Of a DNA stretch of 64,000 nt, positions 52,973 through 62,574 are shown piece by piece (within the stretch, counting starts at the first letter, position 1; each line of letters starts with the position of its first letter). The notes under the pieces are model-generated. The model worked only from the letters and a program-made list of their open reading frames with translations, was not told where the DNA came from and searched no databases. Origin of the DNA: Roseobacter weihaiensis (GTDB taxonomy: Bacteria; Pseudomonadota; Alphaproteobacteria; Rhodobacterales; Rhodobacteraceae); NCBI RefSeq assembly GCF_020622345.1, contig NZ_JACNMO010000011.1, positions 110,218 through 174,217 on the forward strand. Reading direction: 5' to 3'. The position numbers were made by a program, and so were the translations under genes.

Positions 52973-54205
52973 TCAGTCAGCACGTGCGTCGCGCACCCAG
53001 GCAACAATGGCCGCGCGCGCCTCCGGCTCCATCCGGATCGCATTCGGAGGCGGCATGGCATGCGATACACCTGCTTGCAGATAGATCTGGCTGGCCTGCC
53101 GCGCCACATCAGCTTCGGTCTCCAGATAGACCCCCTTTGGGGCCCACTGCATGTTTTCCCAGACCGGCTCACGCGCATGACACATCGAACAGTTTCCAAC
53201 CACGGTGTCATAGACCTCCGCAAACCCTTGCGCGGCGGCGAACCGCTGCTCGTAGGATGTCAGCGGGCGCGTCTCGGCTTCTTCCCATGTTTCATGCCCG
53301 GGGACGGTCGACAGCCAGGCAATCACCAGCATGAGCAGAACCGTCACACCCCAGGTCCAATGCGGCCCGGCGCCGGTGGCGTGCAGGGTATTGAAGTAAT
53401 GTCGGATCGTGACCCCGGTGAGGAAGATCAGGCTGGCGATGATCCAGGCATATTCGGTGCCAAAGGACAGCGGATAATGATTGCTCAGCATCAGGAAGAT
53501 CACCGGCAGCGTGAGATAGTTGTTATGGGTGGAGCGCAGCTTGGCAATCTTGCCGTATTTGGCATCGGGCGTACGGCCTTGCTTGAGGTCTTTGACCACG
53601 ATGCGCTGGTTCGGCATGATGATGAAGAACACGTTGGCCGTCATGATCGTGGCGGTAAAGGCCCCAAGGTGCAACAGCGCCGCCCGGCCTGTGAAAATCT
53701 GATTGTACCCCCAGGCCATCACCACGAGGATCACGAAAAGCAGCAGCATCAGGGGGGTGGGGCTGTCGCCCAGTTTCGACCGGCAGAGCGCATCATAGAG
53801 CAACCACCCGACAGCCAGCGACCCGCCGGAGATCACAATACCCTGCCAGAGCGCCAGATCCGCCCTCGTCGGGTCCAGCAAGTAGAGCTCCCCGCCGACC
53901 CAATAGACGATCATCAGCAGCGCCGCCCCCGACAACCAGGTGATATAGCTTTGCCATTTGTGCCAGATCAGGTGCTCGGGCATGTTTTCGGGGGCCACGA
54001 GATATTTTTGGATGTGATAGAAACCACCCCCATGCACCTGCCATTCTTCGCCGTGGCAGCCGGCGGGCAAATTGGCGGCTTTTCTCAACCCCAGATCCAG
54101 CGCGATGAAGTAAAACGATGCCCCGATCCACGCCATGGCGGTGACGACATGCAGCCAGCGAACCGAAAACGCGATCCAGTCCCAAACGATTGCCAGGTCG
54201 TACAC
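52973..54205 (-). CDS. puuD: Membrane-bound urate oxidase with cytochrome c domain
   Basis: The 410-residue protein starts with GTG after GGAGG. Its N-terminal part (about 1-300) has eight or nine membrane helices with conserved histidines (WLHVVTAMAWIG, HGGGFYHIQKY, HLIWHKWQSY) and matches PuuD. The C-terminal part is a cytochrome c domain with the heme motif CSMCH (339-343) and likely axial Met384. It oxidises urate to 5-hydroxyisourate and passes electrons to the respiratory chain rather than to oxygen directly. It is divergent from the LysR gene. Confidence 0.92.
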   Translation of the reverse strand: MYDLAIVWDWIAFSVRWLHVVTAMAWIGASFYFIALDLGLRKAANLPAGCHGEEWQVHGGGFYHIQKYLVAPENMPEHLIWHKWQSYITWLSGAALLMIVYWVGGELYLLDPTRADLALWQGIVISGGSLAVGWLLYDALCRSKLGDSPTPLMLLLFVILVVMAWGYNQIFTGRAALLHLGAFTATIMTANVFFIIMPNQRIVVKDLKQGRTPDAKYGKIAKLRSTHNNYLTLPVIFLMLSNHYPLSFGTEYAWIIASLIFLTGVTIRHYFNTLHATGAGPHWTWGVTVLLMLVIAWLSTVPGHETWEEAETRPLTSYEQRFAAAQGFAEVYDTVVGNCSMCHAREPVWENMQWAPKGVYLETEADVARQASQIYLQAGVSHAMPPPNAIRMEPEARAAIVAWVRDARAD

Positions 54206-54305
54206 GGCTCACCTCCGACGTTTCAACGATGCCGCCAGTCTAGGCGGCAGGATATTGTTCTGGTATTGTCATTAATTATCAAGCAGCCTCAAAAAAATCG
54301 GAACA
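54206..54305. promoter_or_regulatory. Divergent promoter region puuD / lysR
   Basis: This 100-base AT-rich gap separates puuD and the LysR gene. It contains an imperfect symmetric stretch around 54262-54281 (TTGTCATTAATTATCAA) with T-N11-A character, as expected for a LysR-type binding site. No definite -35/-10 pair is claimed. Confidence 0.4.
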
Positions 54306-55226
54306 ATGTCTTATCTGGATAACATTCGCACCTTTGTGCGTGTCTATGAATTAGGCAGCATGTCCGCTGCGGGGCGGGATTTACGGATCTCTCCAGCCGT
54401 GACCTCATCCCGGATATCGCAGCTTGAGGACCGTTTGAGCGTGCGCCTGTTCCAACGCACGACACGCAGCCTGACGCCCACTGAACAGGGTAAGGCGTTT
54501 TACGGCGGGGCCTGCCAGATCCTCGAATCGGTCGAAAACGCCGAGGCACAGGTGGTCAATATCACCGAAAACCCCCGAGGGGCGCTCTATGTCGCGGCCC
54601 CGTTAGGGGTCGGGCGGCGGCTGATCGCGCCACAGGTGCCCGCGTTCTTGCAAGAATACCCGGAGGTCAGCATCCGGCTCAGGCTCACGGATCGCAAGGT
54701 TGATCTGACGACCGAGGGCCTTGATCTTGCGTTTTTTCTGGGCCAGCCCGAAGACAGCACTCTGCGCATTCGGAAAATCGCCGATGTACCGCGCGTGCTC
54801 TGCGCTGCCCCCGCCTATATCGCAGCGCGTGGGCACCCTGAGTGTGGGGAGGCGCTGGTCACAGGCCACCATGAATGTCTGAACCTGCGCTTTCCCGGCG
54901 CGACCGAATTCCAATGGCGGCTGCAAACGCAAGATGGCCCCAAGCGGTTCGCGGTCACCGGGCGTTACGAATCCGACGACGGCGATGTGCTGACCGACTG
55001 GGCGCTGTCCGGCCAGGGGATCGCGATGAAACCGGTCTTTGAAGTGAGCGCGCATATCGAGGCCGGGCGGCTTGTCCCCGTGGCCACAAAGACCCCGCCG
55101 GAGCCGATCCAGATGGCCTGCCTTTTCACCCATCGAAGGCGTCAGGACCCCAAGACCCGGCTCTTCATGGATTTTGTGATTGACCGCATCGCGCGGGCCG
55201 TCCGCGGCGAGGCACTGCCGCCCTAG
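54306..55226 (+). CDS. LysR-family regulator of urate catabolism
   Basis: The 306-residue protein has an N-terminal winged helix (about 1-60) with [20 protein letters not shown] and [16 protein letters not shown], and a substrate-binding effector domain. It is divergent from puuD and its end overlaps that of the hydroxyisourate hydrolase gene by four bases. The position suggests it controls the urate genes, with urate or allantoin as effector; this is inference. Confidence 0.9.
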   Translation: MSYLDNIRTFVRVYELGSMSAAGRDLRISPAVTSSRISQLEDRLSVRLFQRTTRSLTPTEQGKAFYGGACQILESVENAEAQVVNITENPRGALYVAAPLGVGRRLIAPQVPAFLQEYPEVSIRLRLTDRKVDLTTEGLDLAFFLGQPEDSTLRIRKIADVPRVLCAAPAYIAARGHPECGEALVTGHHECLNLRFPGATEFQWRLQTQDGPKRFAVTGRYESDDGDVLTDWALSGQGIAMKPVFEVSAHIEAGRLVPVATKTPPEPIQMACLFTHRRRQDPKTRLFMDFVIDRIARAVRGEALPP

Positions 55227-55576
55227 CTGCCGCGATAGGTGGAATAGCCAAAGGGCGACAGCAAAAGCGGGACGTGATAATGCGCCGCCGCTGACACCCC
55301 GAACCGCAGCGGGACCACATCCAGAAACCGGGGGCTTTCGGGCGGCATACCACAGGCATCGAGGTAGTCACCTGCATGAAAGACCAGCTCATAAACGCCG
55401 GTCTCGAACACCTCGGCGGACAGGATTGGCGCGTCCGTGCGGCCGTCGGCATTGGTGACCAGCGTCTTGAGATGCTGGCGCTCGTCTCCGGCGACCCGGA
55501 AAAGGTCAATGCGCAGCCCCTCTGCCGGGCAGCCGCGTGCCGTATCGAGCACATGAGTTGTCAAATAGCCGGTCAT
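55223..55576 (-). CDS. uraH: 5-hydroxyisourate hydrolase
   Basis: The 117-residue transthyretin-like protein starts with the family pattern [17 protein letters not shown] and ends with YRGS, the C-terminal YRGS signature of these hydrolases. It hydrolyses 5-hydroxyisourate to OHCU, the next step after PuuD. It is divergent from the fusion gene that follows in the pathway, and its promoter must lie in the 151-base gap at 55577-55727. Confidence 0.95.
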   Translation of the reverse strand: MTGYLTTHVLDTARGCPAEGLRIDLFRVAGDERQHLKTLVTNADGRTDAPILSAEVFETGVYELVFHAGDYLDACGMPPESPRFLDVVPLRFGVSAAAHYHVPLLLSPFGYSTYRGS

Positions 55577-55727
55577 AGCGCCTCTCGTTTTTCTATGCTG
55601 GTTTTATAGGCAGACTGTCGCGGTATAGGCAAAGGATCTGCGCCAAGACACTCCTTTTGGGTTTTTTTGAAAAACAAACGGATTGTTTTGGATTACTGCT
55701 AAAGGGCGACATGCAAAGGAACATCGC
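55577..55727. promoter_or_regulatory. Divergent promoter region uraH / puuE fusion
   Basis: This gap is AT-rich around 55650-55690, with a near-symmetric stretch GGGTTTTTTTGAAAAACAAAC. It must contain promoters for both operons. No binding site is assigned. Confidence 0.4.
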
Positions 55728-57140
55728 TTGACCCGCTACCCCCGAGATATGACCGGATATGGTGCCAAGCCGCCCAGGGCGCAATGGCCCGGAAACGCAA
55801 GAATTGCTGTCCAGATCGTGCTCAACTACGAAGAGGGCGGCGAGAACAACATCCTGCACGGCGATCCCGCGTCCGAAGCTTTCCTGTCGGAAATCACCGG
55901 TGCGCAGCCCTGGCCCGGTCAACGGCACTGGAACATGGAATCGCTTTATGAATATGGCGCACGTGCCGGATTCTGGCGACTGCACCGGATGCTTCGGGAC
56001 CTGCCGGTGACCGTCTACGGCGTCGCCACGGCGCTCGCCCGCGCACCTCAGCAGGTGGCCGCCATGACCGCCGCCGGTTGGGAGATTGCAAGCCATGGGC
56101 TCAAGTGGATCGAGCACAAGGACATGCCAGAGGAGGAAGAGCGCCGCCAGATCGCAAAGGCGATCACATTGCACACCGAAGTTGTCGGGACAGCGCCGCG
56201 CGGATGGTACACCGGGCGCTGTTCCAGCAACACCGTGCGGCTGGCGGCGGAGACGGGGCAGTTTGCCTATGTGGCCGACAGCTACGCCGACGATCTGCCC
56301 TATTGGATGCAGTTTGACGAGCGCGATCAGCTCATCGTGCCCTACACGCTCGATTGCAACGACATGCGCTTTGCAATCCAGGCCGGTTTCACCAATGGCG
56401 GCCAGTTCGAAGACTACCTCAAAGACAGCTTTGATACGCTTTACGCCGAAGGGCAGGCCGGGCTGCCCAAGATGCTGTCCATCGGTTTGCATTGCCGCCT
56501 CACCGGGCGCCCTGGACGGGCCGCCGCACTACAGCGCGTGATCGACCACTTCAAATCCCATGAGGACGTCTGGTTTGCCACCCGGCTGGAAATTGCAGAG
56601 CATTGGGCCAGGCACCATCCACCCAGGACAGAGCTGCGCCCGTCCGAGATGGACCGCGAGACCTTCGTCGCCGAATTCGGCGGCATCTTTGAGCACAGCC
56701 CCTGGATTGCGGAGGCCGCCCATCGGCGGGAATTGGGCCCAACGCATGATGGGGCGACAGGCGTGCATCAGGCACTGACCCGTATCTTCCGGGCCGCCCC
56801 CGTCGAAAAACGCCTTGCCGTGCTCACCGCCCACCCCGACCTGGCGGGCAAGCTGGCGGCGGCAAAACGGCTGACGACGGCCTCCACGGCGGAGCAGGCA
56901 TCGGCCGGGCTCGACGCGCTGACCGATGCCGAGCGCGCGCAGTTCACAGCGCTCAACGATGCCTATACGGCCAAGTTCGGCTTTCCCTTCATCATTGCGG
57001 TGCGGGACAACAGCAAGACCTCAATCCTTGAGGCGTTTCAGCGCCGTCTCGACAATGACCGCGACACAGAATTTGCCGAGGCCTGCCGACAGGTCGAACG
57101 CATCGCCGAAGTGCGCCTGATCGAGAAACTGGGCCCATGA
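55728..57140 (+). CDS. puuE: Bifunctional PuuE allantoinase / OHCU decarboxylase
   Basis: The 470-residue fusion starts with TTG (AAGGA eight bases upstream; ATG 55749 is an alternative). Residues about 1-305 match PuuE, the metal-independent allantoinase related to polysaccharide deacetylases (NYEEGGENNILHGD, ASHGLKWIEHKDM). Residues about 310-470 match OHCU decarboxylase UraD (FGGIFEHSPWIAEAA, LTAHPDLAGKLA, KFGFPFIIAVRDNSK). It thus turns OHCU to S-allantoin and then to allantoate. allA overlaps its stop. Confidence 0.93.
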   Translation: MTRYPRDMTGYGAKPPRAQWPGNARIAVQIVLNYEEGGENNILHGDPASEAFLSEITGAQPWPGQRHWNMESLYEYGARAGFWRLHRMLRDLPVTVYGVATALARAPQQVAAMTAAGWEIASHGLKWIEHKDMPEEEERRQIAKAITLHTEVVGTAPRGWYTGRCSSNTVRLAAETGQFAYVADSYADDLPYWMQFDERDQLIVPYTLDCNDMRFAIQAGFTNGGQFEDYLKDSFDTLYAEGQAGLPKMLSIGLHCRLTGRPGRAAALQRVIDHFKSHEDVWFATRLEIAEHWARHHPPRTELRPSEMDRETFVAEFGGIFEHSPWIAEAAHRRELGPTHDGATGVHQALTRIFRAAPVEKRLAVLTAHPDLAGKLAAAKRLTTASTAEQASAGLDALTDAERAQFTALNDAYTAKFGFPFIIAVRDNSKTSILEAFQRRLDNDRDTEFAEACRQVERIAEVRLIEKLGP

Positions 57141-57643
57141 GCGGGACACTCGTTCTTGAGACGCTGACGGCCAAGGCTTTCGCACCTTTCGGAGATCTGC
57201 TGGATGTATCAGGCCCGCCGGATAAGATGATCAATCAGGGGCTCTGCAAACGGTTCCACGACCGCGCCCGGATCGAGATCACCGACGGTCGCGCCGGGAT
57301 CAGCCTCTTTCAGGCCGAACCGCGCTCCTTGCCGATCCTGCTCGACATGGTGGAACGGCACCCGCTGGGCAGTCAGGCCTTTCTGCCCATGAGCCTTGAT
57401 CCCTTTGTCGTGGTCGTGGCCCCCGATGAAAACGATGCACCGGGTCGGCCAAGGGCCTTCATGACCGCGCCGGGACAGGGCGTGAACTACCACAAGGGCA
57501 CGTGGCACGGCGTGCTGACGCCGCTGAAGGCGCCGGGGCTTTTTGCCATCGTCGACCGGATCGGCGCGGGCCCGAACTTCGAAGAACACTGGTTTGAAAC
57601 CCCGTTCACGATCACGAACCAATCTGCTTCCACCGGCCCATAA
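57137..57643 (+). CDS. allA: Ureidoglycolate lyase
   Basis: The 168-residue cupin-like protein has the AllA pattern: AFAPFGDLLD near the start, SLFQAEPRSLPI, VERHPLGSQAFLPM and GVNYHKGTWHGVLTPL. It splits ureidoglycolate into glyoxylate and urea. It overlaps the fusion gene by four bases and is followed after 33 bases by the permease gene. Confidence 0.93.
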   Translation: MSGTLVLETLTAKAFAPFGDLLDVSGPPDKMINQGLCKRFHDRARIEITDGRAGISLFQAEPRSLPILLDMVERHPLGSQAFLPMSLDPFVVVVAPDENDAPGRPRAFMTAPGQGVNYHKGTWHGVLTPLKAPGLFAIVDRIGAGPNFEEHWFETPFTITNQSASTGP

Positions 57644-57676
57644 ACCGGCCTCATCTTTCAGAAGGAAGGACACAAG

Positions 57677-59101
57677 ATGGCTGACACATCCATTGGAACA
57701 CCCGGGCAGCTCCGCGATCCCAATTACACCCCGCCACTTGTCAAAGCAGTCCCGCTGGGCGTCCAGCACGTCTTGGCGATGTTTGTCTCGAACGTGACCC
57801 CGGCCATCATCGTCTGCGGTGCCGCGGGCTTCGGGTTTGGCTCGAACAGCCCCGACTTTCCCCAGATGATCTACATGATCCAGATGTCGATGTTCTTTGC
57901 AGGCATCGCCACGCTCTTTCAGTCCATCGGGTTTGGCCCGGTAGGCGCCCGCCTGCCCATCGTGCAGGGCACCTCTTTTGCCTTCATTCCGATCATGATC
58001 CCGCTGGTGGCGGGCAAAGGCGTCGAGGCGGTTGCCGTTTTGATGGGCGGCGTCATCGCCGGCGGGTTTTTCCACGCTTTCCTCGGCCTTTTCATCGGCA
58101 GGTTACGTTTTGCCCTACCCCCCTTGGTGACCGGGCTGGTGGTAACCATGATCGGTCTGGCGCTCGTGAAAGTCGGCGTGCAATACGCCGCCGGTGGTGT
58201 CCCTGCCATCGGGACACCGGCCTACGGCTCGCTGATCAACTGGAGCATGGCCGTTGTGGTCATCCTCGTCACGCTCGGGCTGAAGTTCTTTGCGCGCGGC
58301 ATGCTGTCTGTTTCTGCCGTGCTCATCGGCCTTCTGGCAGGATACGCCTTTGCCTTTGTGTTGGGCGAGGTCAGCCTCGGCAACGTGGGCACGGCGTCCT
58401 CCTTTGCCCTGCCCAACCCGCTGCATTTCGGTGTTGAGTTCACCGTGGCCGCCGTCCTCGGGTTTTGCCTGATGTCTTTCGTCTCCGCCGTTGAAACCGT
58501 GGGCGATGTCTCCGGCATCACCAAGGGCGGGGCGGGGCGCGAAGCCACCGACCGCGAGATTCAGGGCGCGACCTTCGCCGACGGCGTCGGCACGGCGATA
58601 TCGGGCTTTTTCGGGGCGCTGCCCAACACGTCGTTCAGCCAGAATGTGGGCCTGATCGCGATGACCGGCGTGATGAGCCGGGGTGTGGTGACGATCGGGG
58701 CGCTTTTCCTCATCCTCTGCGGGCTAATCCCCAAGATCGGCGCGGTGATCTCCTCCATCCCCATCGAAGTGCTGGGCGGCGGGGTGATCGTGATGTTCGG
58801 CATGGTGGTGGCGGCTGGCGTCTCGATGCTGTCGGACGTGCATTGGAACCGGCGCAACATGGTGATCTTTGCCATCTCTCTGAGCCTCGGTCTTGGTTTG
58901 CAACTGGAACCGGGTGCGCTGCAACACCTGCCCGAGACCGCCAAGGTGCTGGCGACCTCCGGCATCCTGCCGGCCGCCCTGATCGCCATCGTGCTCAATC
59001 TGATCCTGCCCGAAGAGTTGTCCGACACCGCAACCGAAGAGGTCTCAGGCGGCCTCTCGGGTCACGGCGAAGGGTCTTTGCCCGGCCGCGACCGCCGCTG
59101 A
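57677..59101 (+). CDS. NCS2-family urate/xanthine permease
   Basis: The 474-residue inner-membrane transporter has about 12-14 helices. Family patterns are VQHVLAMFVSNVTPAIIVCG near residue 35, the QGTSFAFIP motif and TSFSQNVGLIAMTGV, which matches the NCS2 signature. The context with urate degradation genes makes urate the likely substrate. It ends the plus-strand operon before a terminator. Confidence 0.92.
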   Translation: MADTSIGTPGQLRDPNYTPPLVKAVPLGVQHVLAMFVSNVTPAIIVCGAAGFGFGSNSPDFPQMIYMIQMSMFFAGIATLFQSIGFGPVGARLPIVQGTSFAFIPIMIPLVAGKGVEAVAVLMGGVIAGGFFHAFLGLFIGRLRFALPPLVTGLVVTMIGLALVKVGVQYAAGGVPAIGTPAYGSLINWSMAVVVILVTLGLKFFARGMLSVSAVLIGLLAGYAFAFVLGEVSLGNVGTASSFALPNPLHFGVEFTVAAVLGFCLMSFVSAVETVGDVSGITKGGAGREATDREIQGATFADGVGTAISGFFGALPNTSFSQNVGLIAMTGVMSRGVVTIGALFLILCGLIPKIGAVISSIPIEVLGGGVIVMFGMVVAAGVSMLSDVHWNRRNMVIFAISLSLGLGLQLEPGALQHLPETAKVLATSGILPAALIAIVLNLILPEELSDTATEEVSGGLSGHGEGSLPGRDRR

Positions 59102-59121
59102 AACCAAAGGCCATGCCGCGA

Positions 59122-59149
59122 AAGGGTCCGATCCGCAGATCGGGCCCTT
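59122..59149. terminator. Terminator between permease and allE
   Basis: A 12-bp stem (AAGGGTCCGATC at 59122-59133, GATCGGGCCCTT at 59138-59149, one G-T pair) with a CGCA loop lies 20 bases after the permease stop and 31 before the allE end. It can serve both convergent genes. Confidence 0.75.
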
Positions 59150-59180
59150 CGTGTCAGCAAAACCCTGAGTTTACGGCCCT

Positions 59181-60014
59181 CTAGGTCCCGATCACCGGGG
59201 CAAGAGACATATGACGATTGACGTCCTTGTAGAGCAGATAGCGGAACTTGCCCGGCCCGCCTGCATAGCAGGCCTGTGGACAGAACGCCCTGAGCCAGAT
59301 GTAATCCCCCGCCTCGACCTCGACCCAATCGGTGTTGAGCCGGTAGGCCGCCTTGCCTTCGAGCACATAGAGACCGTGTTCCATCACGTGCGTTTCCAAA
59401 AACGGGATGACACCGCCGGGTTCAAACGTCACGATCGTGACATGCATGTCATGACGCATGTCCTTGACGTCAACAAAGCGCGTGGTGGCCCATTTGCCGT
59501 CTGTATCAGGCATGACATCCGGGGCGATATCCTGCTCCCGCGCGATCACCACATCGGGAGGCGCAATCCCCGTAACGGGCACATAGGCCTTTCTGATCCA
59601 GTGAAAGCGCAGCATCTGCTCCGAGGTATTGTGCAAAGACCAGTCCGCGCCGGGGGGCAGATAGGCATATCCGCCCGGCTCAAGCCGGTGGGCTGCCCCC
59701 CCCACCGTCAAAGACGCCACACCCTCAACGACAAACAGCACCGCCTGAGCACCGCCGTCGCCCTCAGGGGCGTCCGAACCGCCGCCCGGTGCGACTTCCA
59801 TGATGTAATGGGAAAAGGTCTCGGAAAAACCACTTAGCGGTCTGGCCAGCACCCAGAGCCGTGTGTCGCCCCAGAACGGCAGATAGCTGACGACGATGTC
59901 CTGCATCACGCCTTTCGGAATTACCGCATAGCTTTCCGTGAAAACAGCGCGGTCCGTCAAAAGCTGGCTCTGACCGGGGTGCCCGCCTTTCGGGGCATAG
60001 TAAGGCGTGGTCAT
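59181..60014 (-). CDS. allE: (S)-ureidoglycine aminohydrolase
   Basis: The 277-residue bicupin protein matches AllE/YlbA: MTTPYYAPKGGHPGQ at the start, ESYAVIPKGVMQDIVVSYLP, and the second cupin with IPFLETHVMEHGLYVLEGKA, whose Glu and His residues bind manganese. It turns ureidoglycine to ureidoglycolate with release of ammonia, feeding AllA. Allantoate amidohydrolase (AllC), which makes ureidoglycine, is not in the window. Confidence 0.93.
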   Translation of the reverse strand: MTTPYYAPKGGHPGQSQLLTDRAVFTESYAVIPKGVMQDIVVSYLPFWGDTRLWVLARPLSGFSETFSHYIMEVAPGGGSDAPEGDGGAQAVLFVVEGVASLTVGGAAHRLEPGGYAYLPPGADWSLHNTSEQMLRFHWIRKAYVPVTGIAPPDVVIAREQDIAPDVMPDTDGKWATTRFVDVKDMRHDMHVTIVTFEPGGVIPFLETHVMEHGLYVLEGKAAYRLNTDWVEVEAGDYIWLRAFCPQACYAGGPGKFRYLLYKDVNRHMSLAPVIGT

Positions 60015-60418
60015 AAACGCTCCTTTGCGGCTCGGTCCTGCCGGCCAATATGGGGCGGATCTGACGTGCAGACCAGCCTCATTCGGGGCACAGCTCCTTT
60101 CGTAATCATTTGAAAATCAGTGGTAAATATCTGGGCATTAGAAACAAGGGGCATGGACACAGCCAAGCGTCAAGGGGCGTCAATTCGATTTGAAGGACAT
60201 GGGTGTTCAACGGCTCGTACGCATCCGGCAAGGGGTCGGCTAGGACCTCTCAACACCCGGCATCCGGCCCCCCAAGCCCATGCATGTCCGCGTTTCTTTG
60301 TGTCGGCGGTCATCAGCGCGTTTGACTGACTGCATCGCTTTTCAGTCTGCCCTGTGCCGGAACGCTGTGATACGCCTTATGTCAAAGAGTGCAACCACGC
60401 GCCAAACAGGAGCCCTTC
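60015..60418. other. Intergenic region, no gene recognised
   Basis: About 404 bases lie between the divergent allE and transglycosylase genes. Short frames here have no ribosome site and no recognisable family. The promoters for both neighbours must lie here, but I see no convincing -35/-10 pair. Confidence 0.4.
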
Positions 60419-61555
60419 ATGCATATAACACGCCGCCACTTTGGGATGGGTGCCCTTGCGTTCGGACTGTCTGCCTGTGCAAGCAGCCCGTTGGTCAGCC
60501 CTCGCAGTTCTGCCCTGCCGGACGACCTCAAGCCGGTTGCAAATCAGGCCTACAGCGCTTGGGTCAACAGCTTTCAGGGGCGCGCAAGAGCGCGAGGCAT
60601 ATCCCAGGATACCCTCACGCGGGCGTTCCGCGGCACAGGGTATCTGCCCGGCGTCGTCCGGCGGGATCGCAACCAGACCGAATTCAAAAGATCACTCGAA
60701 GACTATCTGTCCATCGCGGTCTCGGATGAAAGGGTGAGCAAGGGGCGGGCGGCCTTTGCCCGCTATCGCGACGTCTTCACGGCCCTGGAAACAACCTATG
60801 GCGTCGATGCCGAGATCATCGCGGCGATCTGGGGGCTCGAGAGCTTCTACGGTGAGCGGCGCGGCGATGTGCCGGTTATTTCGGCCACGTCGACCCTGGC
60901 CTATGACGGGCGGCGCGGGGCGTTTTTCGAAAGCCAGTTGCTGGCCGCCCTCAGGATCGTGCAAAGCGGTGACATTACCCCGGACCGGCTTGTCGGCAGC
61001 TGGGCGGGGGCCATGGGGCACACGCAATTCATCCCCACCTCCTACCAGTCCTTTGCTGTGGATTTCACCGGTGACGGGCGGCGTGACATCTGGTCGGAGG
61101 ACCCCAGCGACGCGCTGGCCTCTGCCGCTGCCTATCTGGCGCGGAACGGATGGGTGCGGGGGCAGCGCTGGGGAAGCGAGGTTGTCGGCAGCGCGGGCGC
61201 GGGGACGATCATTCAGCCCCAGGCAAACGGGCCGCGATTTGCCGTCACGCAAAACTTCCGGGTTCTCAAACGCTACAACAACTCCGACGCCTATGCGATT
61301 GGTGTCGGCCATCTGGCGGACCGCATCGCGGGCGCCGGCCCCCTGCGCACCCCCTTTCCGCCCGATGCCAATGGGTTGACGAAAGACGATCGGATTGCGC
61401 TGCAACGCGGTCTGACGGCGCGCGGATTTGATACCCAAGGAGCCGATGGCGTGATTGGCCCGAACACCGAGAGTGCCATCCGCGCCTACCAGGCGAACCG
61501 CGGGTTGCCCGTGACGGGTCAGCCGTCGCAGACGCTCCTGCGTGACCTATCCTAG
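60419..61555 (+). CDS. MltB-type lytic murein transglycosylase
   Basis: The 378-residue protein starts at ATG 60419 (AGGAG six bases upstream). The N-terminus has a twin arginine (ITRRHFGMGALAFG) and a lipobox LSAC with Cys20, so it may be a Tat-exported lipoprotein. The catalytic domain (about 35-290) has the active-site Glu141 in AAIWGLESFYG and later MGHTQFIPTSY; a peptidoglycan-binding domain (about 318-376) with DGVIGPNTESAIRAYQ follows. It cleaves glycan strands to anhydro-muropeptides. Confidence 0.93.
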   Translation: MHITRRHFGMGALAFGLSACASSPLVSPRSSALPDDLKPVANQAYSAWVNSFQGRARARGISQDTLTRAFRGTGYLPGVVRRDRNQTEFKRSLEDYLSIAVSDERVSKGRAAFARYRDVFTALETTYGVDAEIIAAIWGLESFYGERRGDVPVISATSTLAYDGRRGAFFESQLLAALRIVQSGDITPDRLVGSWAGAMGHTQFIPTSYQSFAVDFTGDGRRDIWSEDPSDALASAAAYLARNGWVRGQRWGSEVVGSAGAGTIIQPQANGPRFAVTQNFRVLKRYNNSDAYAIGVGHLADRIAGAGPLRTPFPPDANGLTKDDRIALQRGLTARGFDTQGADGVIGPNTESAIRAYQANRGLPVTGQPSQTLLRDLS

Positions 61556-61556
61556 A

Positions 61557-62465
61557 TCACGGGCGCGCAGTGCGGCGCACCTCTTTCGCATCGCGCCACA
61601 GCGCATAGGAATACAAAACAAGCGCCAGCCAGATGAGGGGAAAGGCGATCATGCGCGCCTGTCCGAAAGGCTCTCCAAAAACAAAGACGGCGATCAGAAA
61701 GATCATCGTGGGCGCAATGTACTGCAACATGCCAATGGTCGACAGCCGCAGCAGTTTTGCCCCGTTTGCGTAGAGCATCAAGGGGATCGCCGTGACCAGC
61801 CCGCAGCCCAGCAGCAACCAGGTGTCAGTGGCCTCTCCGGTCATGAAATGGCCACCGTCCTGCAGACCAAGAAACACCACGTAAAAGACCGCCGGTGGCG
61901 TGAGCAGCAGCACCTCAAGCAGGAACCCCTGATTGGGCCCAACGGGCAGCGACTTTTTGAAATAGGCGTAAAAACCCCATGAAACCGTGAGTGCAATGGC
62001 GACCAAAGGCACCGACCCGCTCTCCACCGTCAGGATCACCACCGCCGCAAGCGCCAGCAGGATCGCCGCCCATTTCAGCCTGTTGAGCCGTTCGCCCAAG
62101 AGCAAGGCGCCCAGAAAAACACTGAAGAGCGGGTTTATATAGTACCCCAAAGCCGCATCAAGGGCATGCCCGGAGACGATCGCCCAGATATAGACGCCCC
62201 AGTTGATGGATATCAGGGTGGCCGTCACGCAGCCCATCGCCAGCGTCCCAGGAGAGAGCAGCGCCGCACGAAGCTCTTTTGTCCGCCGCAAGGCGATAAG
62301 GGCGACAGCGGCAATGGGCACCGACCACAGAACCCGGTGCGCCAGGACTTCAAACGGCGAGATATGGGACAGCGCCTTCATGTAGATGGGCAGAAAGCCC
62401 CACAGAAAATAGGCTGAAACCGCGAACCCAAAGCCCCGCGGGCTGTCAGCGTCGGTCGATGTCAC
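61557..62465 (-). CDS. rarD: RarD-type EamA-family transporter
   Basis: The 302-residue inner-membrane protein has ten predicted helices in two EamA repeats. The family start GFGFAVSAYFLWGFLPIYMK and the later LGYYINPLFSVFLGALLLGE match RarD. GTG 62465 is chosen because AGGAAA lies nine bases upstream. The stop is one base away from the stop of the convergent transglycosylase gene. The substrate of RarD proteins is unknown. Confidence 0.9.
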   Translation of the reverse strand: MTSTDADSPRGFGFAVSAYFLWGFLPIYMKALSHISPFEVLAHRVLWSVPIAAVALIALRRTKELRAALLSPGTLAMGCVTATLISINWGVYIWAIVSGHALDAALGYYINPLFSVFLGALLLGERLNRLKWAAILLALAAVVILTVESGSVPLVAIALTVSWGFYAYFKKSLPVGPNQGFLLEVLLLTPPAVFYVVFLGLQDGGHFMTGEATDTWLLLGCGLVTAIPLMLYANGAKLLRLSTIGMLQYIAPTMIFLIAVFVFGEPFGQARMIAFPLIWLALVLYSYALWRDAKEVRRTARP

Positions 62466-62525
62466 GATGCGGTTTCCTGTGTCTGGATGCTGGCAGACGT
62501 CCAGCCCGCGCACCTAAACGTAAAA

Positions 62526-62550
62526 CGGGCAGCGGTGCAATCGCTGCCCG
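62526..62550 (-). terminator. Intrinsic terminator of L,D-transpeptidase gene
   Basis: A perfect 9-bp stem (CGGGCAGCG at 62526-62534, complement at 62542-62550) with a seven-base loop is followed on the minus strand by TTTTACG. It lies 24 bases after the stop codon. Confidence 0.85.
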
Positions 62551-62574
62551 ATCTGTCAGATCATGTGCCCCTGA

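Noticed and set aside
52751..54322. Plus-strand open frame of 523 codons opposite puuD
   Set aside because: Antisense to puuD, which has membrane helices, a heme motif and a strong ribosome site. The long frame has none of these.
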